From Chara braunii (lineage: Eukaryota > Streptophyta > Charophyceae > Charales > Characeae): DNA of 41,669 nucleotides. The translations under genes and the position numbers were made by a program. The stretch's first letter is position 1. Each line of letters opens with the position of its first letter. A model generated the notes under the pieces. That model saw only the letters and a list, made by a program, of their open reading frames with translations. It ran no database searches and was not told the origin of the DNA. This document shows, piece by piece, positions 11,886-20,323 of this stretch. The stretch lies in NCBI GenBank assembly GCA_003427395.1, contig BFEA01001147.1, positions 123,864-165,532 of the forward strand, in the 5' to 3' direction.

Positions 11886-12170
11886 GATCACGGGAGAATG
11901 GGGAAGGATNNAGGAGGTAGACACCATCACTTCGTNANNATATCTCTCTCCTCTCCATTACCTTTCATCTCCTCAAACCTGTTCTCTCCCACTCCCTCTG
12001 ACATCAATCATNCAAGGAATCGCAGGATAATNTGCTGAATGAGATAGTCAACAATGAACACACTAATAACCCTGAATAAATATGAAGAAGAGAAGAAAGG
12101 GGCAATTCNGATCAAGGGAGAAGGAAGAAGGATAGTGGAGGTAGACATTATCACACGGTGACGGTGTCCT
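11886..12170. repeat. Duplicated LTR outer edge with palindromic centre
   Basis: The block at 11,886-11,935 (GATCACGGGAGAA ... GGAGGTAGACACCATCAC) recurs diverged at 12,111-12,158 (GATCAAGGGAGAA ... GGAGGTAGACATTATCAC), about 225 bases away. The second copy continues as ACGGTGACGGTGTCC, making GACATTATCAC/GTGACGGTGTC an imperfect palindrome. The same palindrome sits at 1,258-1,285 at the edge of copy 1. Confidence 0.6.
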
Positions 12171-12240
12171 TTTCTCCTACCTTACCCTGCTTTCCTCTCC
12201 TTCCCTGACCCATAATTCAACACAATTACTTAATAATCAA

Positions 12241-12242
12241 TA

Positions 12243-12303
<61 letters not shown>
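12241..12303. repeat. (AAT)n microsatellite
   Basis: About twenty AAT units at the outer edge of LTR copy 2. Confidence 0.95.
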
Positions 12304-12304
<1 letters not shown>

Positions 12305-13088
12305 TAATGATAATGTAAGGTATGTATTTACAGAACGTCAAACTTGCAAAATCAATAGATATCTAGAACATGCATGAGTATAGAGTGCACATGCATTGAG
12401 TATTTATCAAAATAGAGCAATATATCGAGGTAATGAGCCAATATCCAAGCCAGCAGGCAACATCNAAGTAGTATCCAGAATCGCTCTCTCTGTCTGGCGC
12501 ACAACGCCCAACCTACTCTACCATACTATCTTACGCTACAACTGGTTCACACAANAGGAACACTTCGACTCACGAAGACCAATGCACATGACTGTCCACA
12601 CCATCGNCGACCTCTCTTTCATGTANCGGGTACNTATCTCGTCACCCTCAATCAGACCTTGATCATCCCACACAGTGCCTAACTCCCTGAAGATCATCCG
12701 ATCATCTGCTATACCCCCTGNCACTCACCAGCCCGACTGTGGCAGCCTACGCCCCGCTGCCCTGTATTGTGTGTAGGTGCCCAGACACAACTNTCGTGGC
12801 CTGGACCAACTGTACNNCGCAGCTTAGTNAGGTTCGTGCATTCACCCAACNAACTGATGCGCTGCAAGCCTGAATACCCACATAAGGAAATGTCGAATTG
12901 AGCTTGTGATGAATATTCAGGCCCGCCTTCACTTAGGGTGGGCATTTGGCTTGATGGGGCCTTGGCCCAGAACAACGTAATGTCTGATACAACAGAAAAA
13001 TTGTGGGAAATTTTCATCAAGTTTTCAACTTGGGTACAACACTGGACCAGCATTGGAAGTACGTGAAATGATGCGGCCAACCGTTTAG
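12304..13088. other. No confirmed gene
   Basis: Contains N calls. A minus-strand open frame of 138 codons (12,709-13,125) overlaps the CAACA minisatellite and has no recognisable domain. The piece at 13,000-13,060 (ACAACAGAAAAATTGTGGGAAATTTT) weakly resembles the inverse of 22,200-22,240, so part of this stretch may be a dispersed repeat shared with that locus. Confidence 0.4.
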
Positions 13089-13202
13089 GAGGGTCGGGTC
13101 CATGTTTCCAACCGTTTACCAACATACGGCCAACATGTTTTCAACATGCGTTCAACGTTGGTCCAGCATGTTTCCAACACGTTTCCAACAAGTGTGTGTT
13201 GG
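13089..13202 (+). repeat. CAACA-rich minisatellite, locus 1
   Basis: Irregular 10-12 base repeats built on GTTTCCAACA, GTTTTCAACATG and GTTGGTCCAGCATG. The same word family forms the array at 21,870-22,055. Confidence 0.7.
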
Positions 13203-13396
13203 AAAATTTGTACTCTTAAGTTCCCAGCAATGCAGTTCACTACTTCGTGGAAACGGTCGCTCAAGTGACCTCATTTCACATTTGTGTGGCCCGCAGTCGT
13301 GAACTATGATGTTCTCGTGACTGCACGGGTCGCGGAGGCGCACAGTTGAGAAAATGGATGGGCGAGCTATGCAATGAGACGGAGGGTTTGGTTGGG

Positions 13397-13481
13397 CAAA
13401 AAAAAAAACAAATGGGCAACAAAAAAAAGGTGGAGACGAAAGTGTTCGAGAAAAGGAAAAAAAAAAAAAAACAATAAAAAA
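13397..13481. repeat. A-rich low-complexity tract
   Basis: Three A runs separated by short words (AAATGGGCAAC, GGTGGAGACG). No gene signal. Confidence 0.7.
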
Positions 13482-13654
13482 TGCAGAGGATACTAAACCG
13501 TCACAGAAGTGCGGTTAAACGTGCGTTATTTACATTGTGCGCGGCTCTGTTCTCAGCGCCGTCATTGCAGGAACGTTTTTACCAGTGCATCCCCTCACTC
13601 GGATTATTCGTATGTCACGTGCTCAATTTTCCCTGTTACCATCGCGCTGTCGGA

Positions 13655-13680
13655 CCAAATACCCTTACAAGGGTATTTGG
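13655..13680. repeat. Near-perfect 12-base inverted repeat
   Basis: CCAAATACCCTT, two bases, AAGGGTATTTGG: a perfect 12-base-pair stem with an AC spacer. It is not followed by a T run and lies in no recognised gene, so it is not called a terminator. Could be a transposon footprint or a cruciform. Confidence 0.8.
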
Positions 13681-13883
13681 CCATGCTTTTGTATTTGACA
13701 CGGTGACAGCGTCGGCTACCATGATGAAGCCGATCTGAGATGAAATGGGTCTGCACGCTTTGGCGTGACACTTGAAACGATTTCCTCGACCATTGAGGCC
13801 GAGGCGAATCAATGAGAAAATTTGGAGAGTTTGTGGGTGCGTTGTCTTGACGCGCACTGTGATGGTTAGGATTAGTAGCAATA

Positions 13884-13908
13884 CCCTCGGACCGAAAAGG
13901 TCGAGGGG
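13884..13908. repeat. Short hairpin CCCTCG-GACC / GGTC-GAGGG
   Basis: CCCTCGGACC, loop GAAAA, GGTCGAGGG, with one bulged base. It lies about 200 bases from the stronger inverted repeat at 13,655. Confidence 0.5.
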
Positions 13909-14421
13909 TTGATTGGGTCAGTATCGTGTCAGGTAGGCCTATGATACACGCTGAGACTTGGGCTGGTCCCTGCTTACCTACTAGATATTAAGCGTCTAAA
14001 AATGCTAACTTTTGTCTTCTCCTACTCGGCCTCGACTACCCGGCACATCTACCTCTACTTGGCGTGGTACCGGCCTAACCGCCCCTTGAGTGTTTCCGCG
14101 GTTTTAAGTGTCGTGGACCTCCTACCTGACCACTTGAGTGTTTTCCCCGCTGTTCTAAGTGTGCGGGTTTACCCCGCTACCTTATAATTTTCCCGCCGCG
14201 ACCCTCAAATGGCGCGGCCACGGCTAAGTACCGGCCTTCGGGCCTTCCAACCAACCACCCGCTCTTGATGGTCACACATACACTCAAACCGACGAGCACA
14301 CAGACAGGCCCGCGAACCAGCAAGCGTGCACATACTCAGGCTTACGAAACGGGCTCGGGCCGCTGGTCGGACTGGGCCCCAATACTGTATTTATATCTGG
14401 ACTGCTCTTATTTATTCAAAG

Positions 14422-14492
14422 CAGGAGCTAGCCCAGTAGGTTTCTGTATCGACTACCAAGCAACAGACCTGAGGATCGAGTCCGACTGCCTG
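14422..14492 (+). ncRNA. tRNA-like remnant with RNA polymerase III boxes
   Basis: TAGCCCAGTAGG at 14,429-14,440 fits the A-box consensus TRGCNNAGYNGG exactly, and GGATCGAGTCC at 14,473-14,483 fits the B box GGTTCGANTCC with one mismatch. The 44-base spacing is as in tRNA genes. The T and acceptor stems do not pair properly, so this is more likely a SINE head or tRNA pseudogene than a working tRNA. Confidence 0.5.
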
Positions 14493-14561
14493 TGGGATAG
14501 CTCCTTTTGACTAGAGCTCAGTTATAGCCCCACGGTCATCTTATTTCCGACTCGAGTTTGG

Positions 14562-14640
14562 CTGCGGGACTTGAACCCGTAACCTCAGGGTTAGGATTAG
14601 ACGGAGTTACTTAGTTAGTCGGTCTGCCCGACACTTGGCA
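14562..14640 (-). ncRNA. Second tRNA-like remnant, opposite strand
   Basis: On the minus strand the sequence CGGGTTCAAGTCCCG forms a good T arm (CGGG/CCCG with a TTCAAGT loop) and contains a matching B box. It is preceded by CCTGAGGTTA, also similar to the + strand copy, and by a weaker A box (TAACTAAGTAAC). The two remnants face each other about 70 bases apart, which suggests two SINE-like insertions or one inverted duplication. Confidence 0.45.
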
Positions 14641-14671
14641 GGATAGGGAAGATGGACAGTTAGATTCTGTT

Positions 14672-14760
14672 TTNTTTTTTTTCTNTTTTTATATTTTCTT
14701 ATTTCTTATTTTNTTATTCTTATTTTTTTNTTTCTTATTTTTTTATTTCTGAATTTCGTT
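14672..14760. repeat. T-rich low-complexity tract
   Basis: T runs separated by TTCTTA words, with N calls. Confidence 0.8.
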
Positions 14761-14979
14761 GTTCCTTGNGGTGNCGGTAACTATGGCCGATGGGTTNCTT
14801 CGACGTATCTGCCACGAAACCCNGGGCAGATTCAATCGAAGGAAGAAAAGGCCCCACAGCAATTCCGACCGTGCGGCATTTGCCTACAGCACGGGAATCT
14901 CCTTCGTGAGGGAGCGAGCACCGTGAGAGCAAGTAAGGAGCATGCGGGGTGCGCGTCGCAGATGTCGAAGAATGTGCGC

Positions 14980-15330
14980 AGACAAAAAAAAGCGAGCGGG
15001 GGCGCGAGCGAAATCGCGCGAAGAAGAAGAAGGAGGAGGGGGAAAGAAGAAGAAGGAGGAGAGGAAAAAATGAAGGAGGAAAGACAACCGCGCAGGGAGT
15101 AAAGGGAGATGGCCGCGCGGTGCAAACAGCGGGATGGAGCGCACGGAGGAAGGGAGATAGATCACTCAGAAGAAAGCGGCACGCGGGGACAACAGTAAGA
15201 GAGGCAGCGGGATAAGTAGTAATAGGAGAAGGAAGAAGAAGAAGAAGAAGAAGAAGAAGGAGAAGAAGGAAGAAAGAAAAAGGGGGAGGAGAGGAAGAAG
15301 GAGGGGAAAGAGGCAAGAGAAAGGCAGCTC
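14980..15330. repeat. Purine-rich tract with (GAA)n core
   Basis: A/G-rich on the + strand, with a regular (GAA)n core at about 15,233-15,278. Long Leu/Ser/Pro-rich frames on the minus strand come only from this composition. Long polypurine tracts can form triplex DNA. Confidence 0.8.
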
Positions 15331-15550
15331 ACCCGTCACCCGACCGGCCTGTTGAATGAGCACTTCTGTCTGACGTGTCCCATGCGCTGGGGTTTCAGTA
15401 TGCTGCGCGTCGTGGCGGATCCTCTTGTGAAACTAGGAAGGGCGATGCACCTACGAACGATGACGACAACAACGACGCGGACGACGACGGGGAGAGAGAG
15501 AGCAGGTAAGTCTCTATCTCGCGGCTTACCTCATGGTGCTCCCACCAATA

Positions 15551-15598
15551 GGATAAATAAAATAAAATAAAATAAATAAATAAAATAAATAAATAAAA
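15551..15598. repeat. (AAATA)n/(AAAT)n microsatellite
   Basis: A-rich four- and five-base units. Confidence 0.9.
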
Positions 15599-15651
15599 AT
15601 GAAATCGGATAAATTTACCGCTAGAACGAGGACATATTCACTACTACTACG

Positions 15652-16075
15652 ATGTATGTGTGTGTATGTGTGTGTGAGCGTGTGTGTAACGAATCACGTG
15701 ACGACTTCACAATACTTCCATCGATACGATCTACAAAACCGAATGAATCTACCTCTAAACATGGGTAGATACACTACTAGATGTGTGTGTGTGTGTATGT
15801 TTGTGTGTGTGCTTGTGTGAGTGTGTGTGTGCCAAATCTCGTGGCTGGTCGTCCTGGTACTTCTAATCGATCGAATGAGTAAAATCTTCTGAAATCTACA
15901 GCGAGAACATCGGGATATACACTGCCACACTTATTTCTGTATATGTGTGTATATGTGCATGTGTGTGCGTGTATATACGTGCGTATGTGTATGTGAGTGT
16001 GAACACTCGTTTGTGTGTATGTGTAAGAATGTGTGTGTGTGTGTACGTGAGAGAGAGAGCGAGAGAGAGAGAGTG
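15652..16075 (+). repeat. (GT)n arrays alternating with two copies of a conserved core (M1, M2)
   Basis: TG-rich arrays at 15,654-15,688, 15,781-15,831 and 15,944-16,045 alternate with cores at 15,741-15,777 (GAATGAATCTACCTCTAAAC, then GGGTAGATACACTAC) and 15,888-15,928 (TGAAATCTACAGCGAGAACA, then CGGGATATACACTGCCAC). Similarity extends upstream of both cores (TACTTCCATCGATACGATC versus TACTTCTAATCGATCGAATG), giving a repeat unit of about 150 bases. Confidence 0.75.
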
Positions 16076-16263
16076 GGCGAATGCGCACACAGGGAGAGTA
16101 TGAGAGAGAGAAAAGAGGGGGGGGGGCTTATAGAGAAAACGAAGGCTGCGCACTCGTGAAGAAAGACAGATACTACGTTAATTATTCTGGTTAATATCTA
16201 GTATTATCGCTGGTGGTGAGTTTTACGGTCATTTTTGCTTTTATTTTTATTTCTTATCTATTG

Positions 16264-16319
<56 letters not shown>

Positions 16320-16330
16320 TTATTATTAAA
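16076..16330. repeat. Low-complexity stretch with (ATT)n at 16,269-16,328
   Basis: GA-rich words and a G run near 16,120, then about twenty ATT units. No gene seen. Confidence 0.85.
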
Positions 16331-16552
16331 GCAAATAGTGCTACCTTGGATACTCGGTGTTTCGACGGCTGGCTTAGTGAGCTTGGGCCATGGTTTACCT
16401 TCTCTATGGAAGTCTTGGTCTCGGTATGTTGCAAATCGGAACGAATCGTGTGTTGGTACTCCACCGCGTTTTGGATACGAAGCTGCGAAGGTAAATCTCC
16501 AAAACCTCGCGGCTTCTCTCGCAGAGCTTCCCTCAATAAAGATGAGTAAATT
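16331..16552. other. Possible coding remnant, unrecognised
   Basis: Complex sequence between (ATT)n and core M3, open in two + frames (for example FGYEAAKVNLQNLAASLAEL). It might be an exon or transposon coding piece, but I recognise no family. Confidence 0.2.
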
Positions 16553-16593
16553 GAATGAATCCACCGGTAGAACATCGGAATATACACTGCCAC
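16553..16593 (+). repeat. Conserved core M3 next to (GT)n
   Basis: GAATGAATCCACCGGTAGAA, then CATCGGAATATACACTGCCAC, followed by CCTATTTTATTTCTGCACGT and TG-rich DNA (16,616-16,672). Same family as M1 and M2, with the same downstream word TTATTTCTG. Confidence 0.75.
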
Positions 16594-16748
16594 CCTATTT
16601 TATTTCTGCACGTGAGTATGTGTGTGTTTGCATGCGCATGCGCTCTTGTCTGTATGCGTGTGTGCGTGTGACAGAGAGTGGGAGTTTTCCAGCCATGCAC
16701 GCAGAGAGATAGAGAGAGGCTACTTCCAACGATAGGGTGAGCAAGAAC

Positions 16749-16790
16749 GAACAAACCTACCACTACAAACACGGGAAGGTACACCACTAC
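16749..16790 (+). repeat. Diverged conserved core M4
   Basis: AACAAACCTACCACTACAAAC, then ACGGGAAGGTACACCACTAC: the same word order as M1 but with no strong (GT)n array after it. The following 16,790-16,960 holds nothing recognisable. Confidence 0.5.
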
Positions 16791-16962
16791 CAGAGAGATG
16801 GCCCCGTGAACAAGAAGGAGAGGAGACAGTGTTACGAGAAGAGAGAGATGAAGTGAAAAAGGAAAACTTACCTGCCAGTTTTCGACGGTTACCACAACTG
16901 CCGTGCGTCTCCCTCTGAGAAGAAACGCACACCCCTTCTGCCAGCTACCATTCGTGACCGCC

Positions 16963-17068
16963 ATCATCATCATCACCAGCAACATCATCATCATCCTTGT
17001 CATTGTCGTCATTGTGAACGTTATCATTGCATTGGACGTCATCATTGCATTGGCTCGTCATCATCAGT
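16963..17068. repeat. (CAT)n-rich tract
   Basis: CAT/CGT triplets with a direct repeat of about 20 bases (CGTCATCATTGCATTGG near 17,036). Confidence 0.7.
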
Positions 17069-17101
17069 TTGCGCATTAAATGCGGCGACCTCGTCGTTCC
17101 A

Positions 17102-17194
17102 CCGGGGGAGCGATCAAGAAGACCCTTTAGGGGTTGATTGAAGACCTTCCTCGACTAGGAGGAGGACCTTGATTGCTCCCGGCCGACCGGGAGC
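17102..17194 (+). other. Compact foldable segment with competing stems
   Basis: GGGAGCGATCAAG (17,106-17,118) pairs with CTTGATTGCTCCC (17,168-17,180), enclosing CCTTTAGGGG and CCTCGACTAGGAGG mini-hairpins. The right arm also takes part in a perfect 8-base stem GCTCCCGG/CCGGGAGC (17,175-17,194, loop CCGA), so the two folds exclude each other. It sits in AT-rich DNA with no recognised gene. It could be a structured RNA, a transposon end or chance. Confidence 0.4.
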
Positions 17195-17199
17195 GAGGT

Positions 17200-18025
17200 A
17201 TTGTCAATTTATTTCCCTCTTACTAATCCCCTCCCTTCCGCTCGCCGATCTCTCTCAAAGATCTCATCTTTTTCCTTTTCTTTTATCTCCTCTCCAACCC
17301 CCCTTCTCTTTTCCACCCTCCCACGTAATTGGTCGTATCATCTAAAATTTCTACTATGCATGGCGTGCATCTTTCCTTCTTGCGAATTTCGAACGAATTC
17401 GACAGGATTAATCTTCATCCTTTCCTCCACCAACACCGCAAATGGGATTAATTCCGGCATTTTGATTCAAAAGTTATGCAAATTTCTTTATTTTATCAGA
17501 TTCCTTTCATTATTTAATTTCAAAATTCAATTCCATTTCAAAAATTCATGAAATTCCTTTGAAGTTCTTTAGAAATGTCTTTCAAATTCATCTTAATCTT
17601 GTAACACGTTGAGAAATTTTCCTGATTTCACCTAGATATTCTAGAATTTCTTCCAACCTACTTTACTTGGCTATCACTATTTTTTTATGAAATCTCATCG
17701 TAAATTTTTAATTTAGGAATTAGTTATGTATTCTTATTTCATATTACCTTTGAAATTCTTCTAATTTCGAAAACACGTCAATAAATTTTTAATTTTTCTT
17801 GAATTTTTTTCTGTGAACTCACCTCTATATATTCTATCACCTCCTCGAACTTTTCGAAATTCTTATGAATATTTTGAAATTCGATGACTTCTGTTTAAAT
17901 TTCCTTAGTAATTCTGAATTTAGGACCAAATAATTTCATAATTTTATTCCGAACTCGTGACCGCCACGAATTCTGCTTTTCTATATAACCTACACCATCC
18001 TTTGAAAATCTCCTCTCATTCCCTG
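17200..18025. other. AT-rich spacer, no gene
   Basis: AT-rich, with many AAATTC/GAATTT words (dense at 17,440-17,960). A + strand frame at 17,201-17,551 shows no domain. Nothing else recognised. Confidence 0.6.
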
Positions 18026-18144
18026 ACTTGAATTGGAAATTCTCACTCTCTCCCCCTCACTCCGACTGTGAATCGTCTTTACTTAATTTCGGAAGTTCGT
18101 CATACCTCGTTTTTTACTCGTCTTCCTCTCATAGTCCCTTACTC

Positions 18145-18206
18145 CCCTTCTTCTTCTTTGTCTTCTTCTTCTTCTTCTCCTTCGTCGTCGTCGTCGTTGT
18201 CATTGT
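18145..18206. repeat. (CTT)n followed by (CGT)n
   Basis: Triplet arrays CTTCTTCTT... then CGTCGTCGT. Confidence 0.85.
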
Positions 18207-18308
18207 TTTTTTTCTGACAACCTTCAAAATAGCACGCATCCACATTTTGTTGTCGGATCAGATTGTGAGAGAGACAAAACGAGCGAGTGCGCGAGCGCGC
18301 ACACGAGA

Positions 18309-18320
18309 GAGTGAGAGAGG

Positions 18321-18373
<53 letters not shown>
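18309..18373. repeat. (GA)n microsatellite
   Basis: About thirty GA units directly in front of foldback unit U1. Confidence 0.95.
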
Positions 18374-18375
<2 letters not shown>

Positions 18376-18383
18376 TTTTAAAA

Positions 18384-18452
18384 TTTACTACTGGGGGCAT
18401 AAAGGCATTGAATGATGACTTTATCGCCGATTATGGCCCGCAATAGTGAGCT
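18384..18452. repeat. Foldback unit U1
   Basis: Left arm TTACTACTGGGGGCA and right arm TGGCCCGCAATAGTGAG are imperfect inverted repeats. The loop (AAAGGCATTGAATGATGACT and TTATCGCC) is shared with U2. Between U1 and U2 lie T-rich words. Confidence 0.7.
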
Positions 18453-18583
18453 CCATATACTTGTTTTTTTTTTTCTTCTTCATCTCCTTTCTTTCTTTCT
18501 TTGTTTCTTTCTTCGCAGTCCCGTTTTTTTTTACTTTTTTTTTTGAAAAAATAAAAAGGTTGAAGGGGGGGGTATGGCGAGAG

Positions 18584-18584
18584 C

Positions 18585-18651
<67 letters not shown>
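18584..18651. repeat. (GA)n microsatellite
   Basis: About thirty GA units directly in front of foldback unit U2. Confidence 0.95.
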
Positions 18652-18660
18652 TACTTTAAG

Positions 18661-18731
18661 GTTTGCTACTGGGGGCCACAAAGGCATTGAACGACGACTT
18701 TATCGCCAAAAATGGCACGCAGTAGTCAACC
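18661..18731. repeat. Foldback unit U2
   Basis: GTTTGCTACTGGGGGCCA and TGGCACGCAGTAGTCAACC form the arms. It starts 278 bases after U1 and, like U1, directly follows a (GA)n array, so the array and unit appear duplicated together. Confidence 0.75.
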
Positions 18732-18884
18732 CCATTTTTTCTATAATTTTTTTTCAAAACAACAATGACGAACACGTTCTTAGAGAAACGAGTGACGAAC
18801 ATTGGTCGTCACGCGAAGAGAAAGGGAAGGTCTTGTGCACCCTACTCTAACAACAATATTTTGTGTACTTGTAATTTGGGGTGT

Positions 18885-18885
18885 A

Positions 18886-18954
<69 letters not shown>

Positions 18955-18962
18955 TCTCTCTT
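18885..18962. repeat. (CT)n microsatellite
   Basis: About thirty-five CT units, then pyrimidine-rich DNA to about 19,033. Confidence 0.95.
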
Positions 18963-19105
18963 TCACACGCGCTCTGTCTTTTTCTCCACCTTATTTCTTT
19001 TCTTTGTCTTTATCTCTCTCACTCTCTCCCTCCAGCAGAGAATAACGTAGCTTTGACAGAAATTAGAAAGCTGCAATAATCAACTGGCCGTTGTTTGGCT
19101 TTCAG

Positions 19106-19408
19106 ATCATTCATACGGCTCATGCGTAGGTTGTGAAGAACGACATCGTTCCAGAGAAACGTGTCCGGTTTCAGATGACTGTTGTACGTCCTTTGATGGA
19201 GGCTGCCGAAGCATATCTGGTCACAAATTTTGAGAACACAAACGAGGTGGCCATCGATTCGAGGAGGGTTACGATCCAACTTAAGGACATGAGACTCGTT
19301 GATCGGTTGTTGAAGCCTCGTTGGGTTAAGAAATATCAAGGTATGCTGGACGAAAAGGCTATAAACCAGAAAAAACATCAACGGATGGAGGCCAGACAAG
19401 TTAGTTGA
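19106..19408 (+). CDS. Divergent histone H3-like fold, partial (exon or pseudogene)
   Basis: Histone H3 forms the nucleosome core with H4. The clear frame is 19,130-19,408. It reads RFQ, then EAAEAYLV, FENTN, RRVTI, KDMRL and RLL in the order and spacing of H3 helices alpha1 to alpha3 (canonical RFQ, EASEAYLV, FEDTN, KRVTI, KDIQL). FENTN in loop 1 is closer to canonical H3 than to centromeric H3. The His of the canonical AIHAKRV is Asp here (AIDSRRV), at the H3-H3 interface. About 30 extra residues follow alpha3. Upstream, after a possible splice acceptor (CTTTCAG, ending 19,105), another frame reads SFIRLMRRL, like the alpha-N helix (SFIR occurs in plant centromeric H3), but it is one base out of register. 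The basic N-terminal tail is missing. A donor-like AAG/GTATGC occurs near 19,340. Either an exon of a variant gene or a decaying copy. Confidence 0.65.
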
Positions 19409-19642
19409 GATGGCAACAGACCAGGACCAACGAAAAGGAAAGAAGTGTCACCCGTCACACGTTCTCTAGGCTTTTCGGATCTTTGGAGCATGAAGTCGGG
19501 GCTTTCTTGCTAGTGAAGTCCTCGGTTTTAGGTCAGTTACTTCTTGCCCTCCACCCTTTTGTGACTTAAATAAATAAATGCATGTACATATATGTGCAAG
19601 TATGTCGCTTCGGCGACAGATGGATGTGTGTGCATTTGGCGC

Positions 19643-19664
19643 TTAACCACACAAACGTGGTTAA
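19643..19664. repeat. Short hairpin TTAACCAC/GTGGTTAA
   Basis: Perfect 8-base stem with a 6-base loop, in DNA without a gene. Confidence 0.5.
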
Positions 19665-19709
19665 CCTTGCATTTTCTATTATATTTTGACTATCTCAACC
19701 TTTTTGTTA

Positions 19710-20102
19710 TGGATGCAGACGAGGGCGATGACGAGCGAAGCAGCGACAACACAGAGCGAGACGAGGATGAAAAAAAAAAAGATGGAGACGGGAGGAGGGT
19801 GGATGAGACAGAGATGTCACAATTTCCTAAGAGAACAAGCAACGGAAGCGAAAACAAACGCATCAGAGGGGGAGGTGCTTGCAACACACCCTCAAATGAT
19901 AGACAACTTATGCGACGAGGGAGGTAACAGTAATACTTCCAATGGACATTCTCGCGATACTCACGAGGCTGATAACGAGGATTGGAGGAGCAGCGATGGC
20001 ACAGCACAGGACGAGGGCGATGACGGGGCAGATGAAGACGAGAGGGAACCCAAACGTGGCAGCGAGGGGGGCGCAGCCGACGCGCCCCCGATTGACAGAT
20101 AA
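19710..20102 (+). CDS. Acidic low-complexity frame, possible exon
   Basis: Two overlapping frames. The frame from ATG 19,710 starts MDADEGDDERSSD and is acidic. A second frame is open to TAA 20,102 and ends in an acidic segment (DGADEDEREPKRGSEGG). A run of eleven A at about 19,769-19,779 lies at the change of character, so a slippage frameshift may have split one acidic protein. The sequence ACAG/ATAAGTAG near 20,097 resembles a splice donor whose first G became A. Acidic, disordered segments like this are common in nuclear proteins and in plant Myb/SANT-like transposon-related proteins; no fold is recognisable. Confidence 0.35.
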   Translation, partial: WMQTRAMTSEAATTQSETRMKKKKMETGGGWMRQRCHNFLREQATEAKTNASEGEVLATHPQMIDNLCDEGGNSNTSNGHSRDTHEADNEDWRSSDGTAQDEGDDGADEDEREPKRGSEGGAADAPPIDR

Positions 20103-20323
20103 GTAGTGAGGCACGACAACACAGTTCAAAAAGGTAAACAAAATGTGTTGTAGTTGCTCCCCTTGCACAACGATTACGTGGTAACGGCGCAAAGTGATGG
20201 CATTTCCTTAATGCAAGGATGTCCCTGTGATGAACGAACAGTTGAAATGGGCCGTCGAATGTCGCAGGTGCGGAATGCTGAGTTCTTAATGTTATTCTGT
20301 GCGCTGTATTGTGTGTTTTCCAG
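20103..20323. other. Possible intron or spacer
   Basis: Contains AAAAAG/GTAAAC (about 20,132) and ends in GTGTTTTCCAG (to 20,323), a good 3' splice site with a pyrimidine stretch. No gene is otherwise visible. Confidence 0.3.

Larger units (their letters stand above)
8093..12320 (-). mobile_element. LTR, copy 2, inverted and longest
   Basis: Reads on the minus strand. Its 3' end is at 8,093, the position that in the copy at 29,824 is followed by a primer binding site; here no primer binding site follows, so this is a 3' LTR or a solo LTR. The region 8,093-10,250 aligns nearly base for base with 29,824-31,980; a sample of 100 bases differed at about seven sites, mostly transitions. The outer end is uncertain: a clear block ends at about 11,935, a diverged duplicate lies at 12,111-12,165, and an (AAT)n tract follows. 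At roughly 4 kb it is long for a Ty3/Gypsy LTR. Open frames inside (for example 9,380-9,691) look incidental. Confidence 0.8.
13482..14420. other. No confirmed gene
   Basis: Open frames of 60-85 codons on both strands have no recognisable domain. Two hairpins are annotated separately. A short duplication (CTTGAGTGTTT ... CTAAGTGT) occurs near 14,085 and 14,133 at about 49-base spacing. Confidence 0.5.

Noticed and set aside
13655-13680. A bacterial rho-independent terminator.
   Set aside because: No T run follows the stem, the loop is two bases, and the setting is eukaryotic.
14735-15316. A 193-codon Leu/Ser/Pro-rich minus-strand frame.
   Set aside because: It is the complement of a polypurine and (GAA)n tract; composition alone explains it.
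16331-16712. A host gene exon at 16,338-16,712.
   Set aside because: The frame crosses core M3 and a (GT)n array, has no recognisable domain, and no consistent splice signals.
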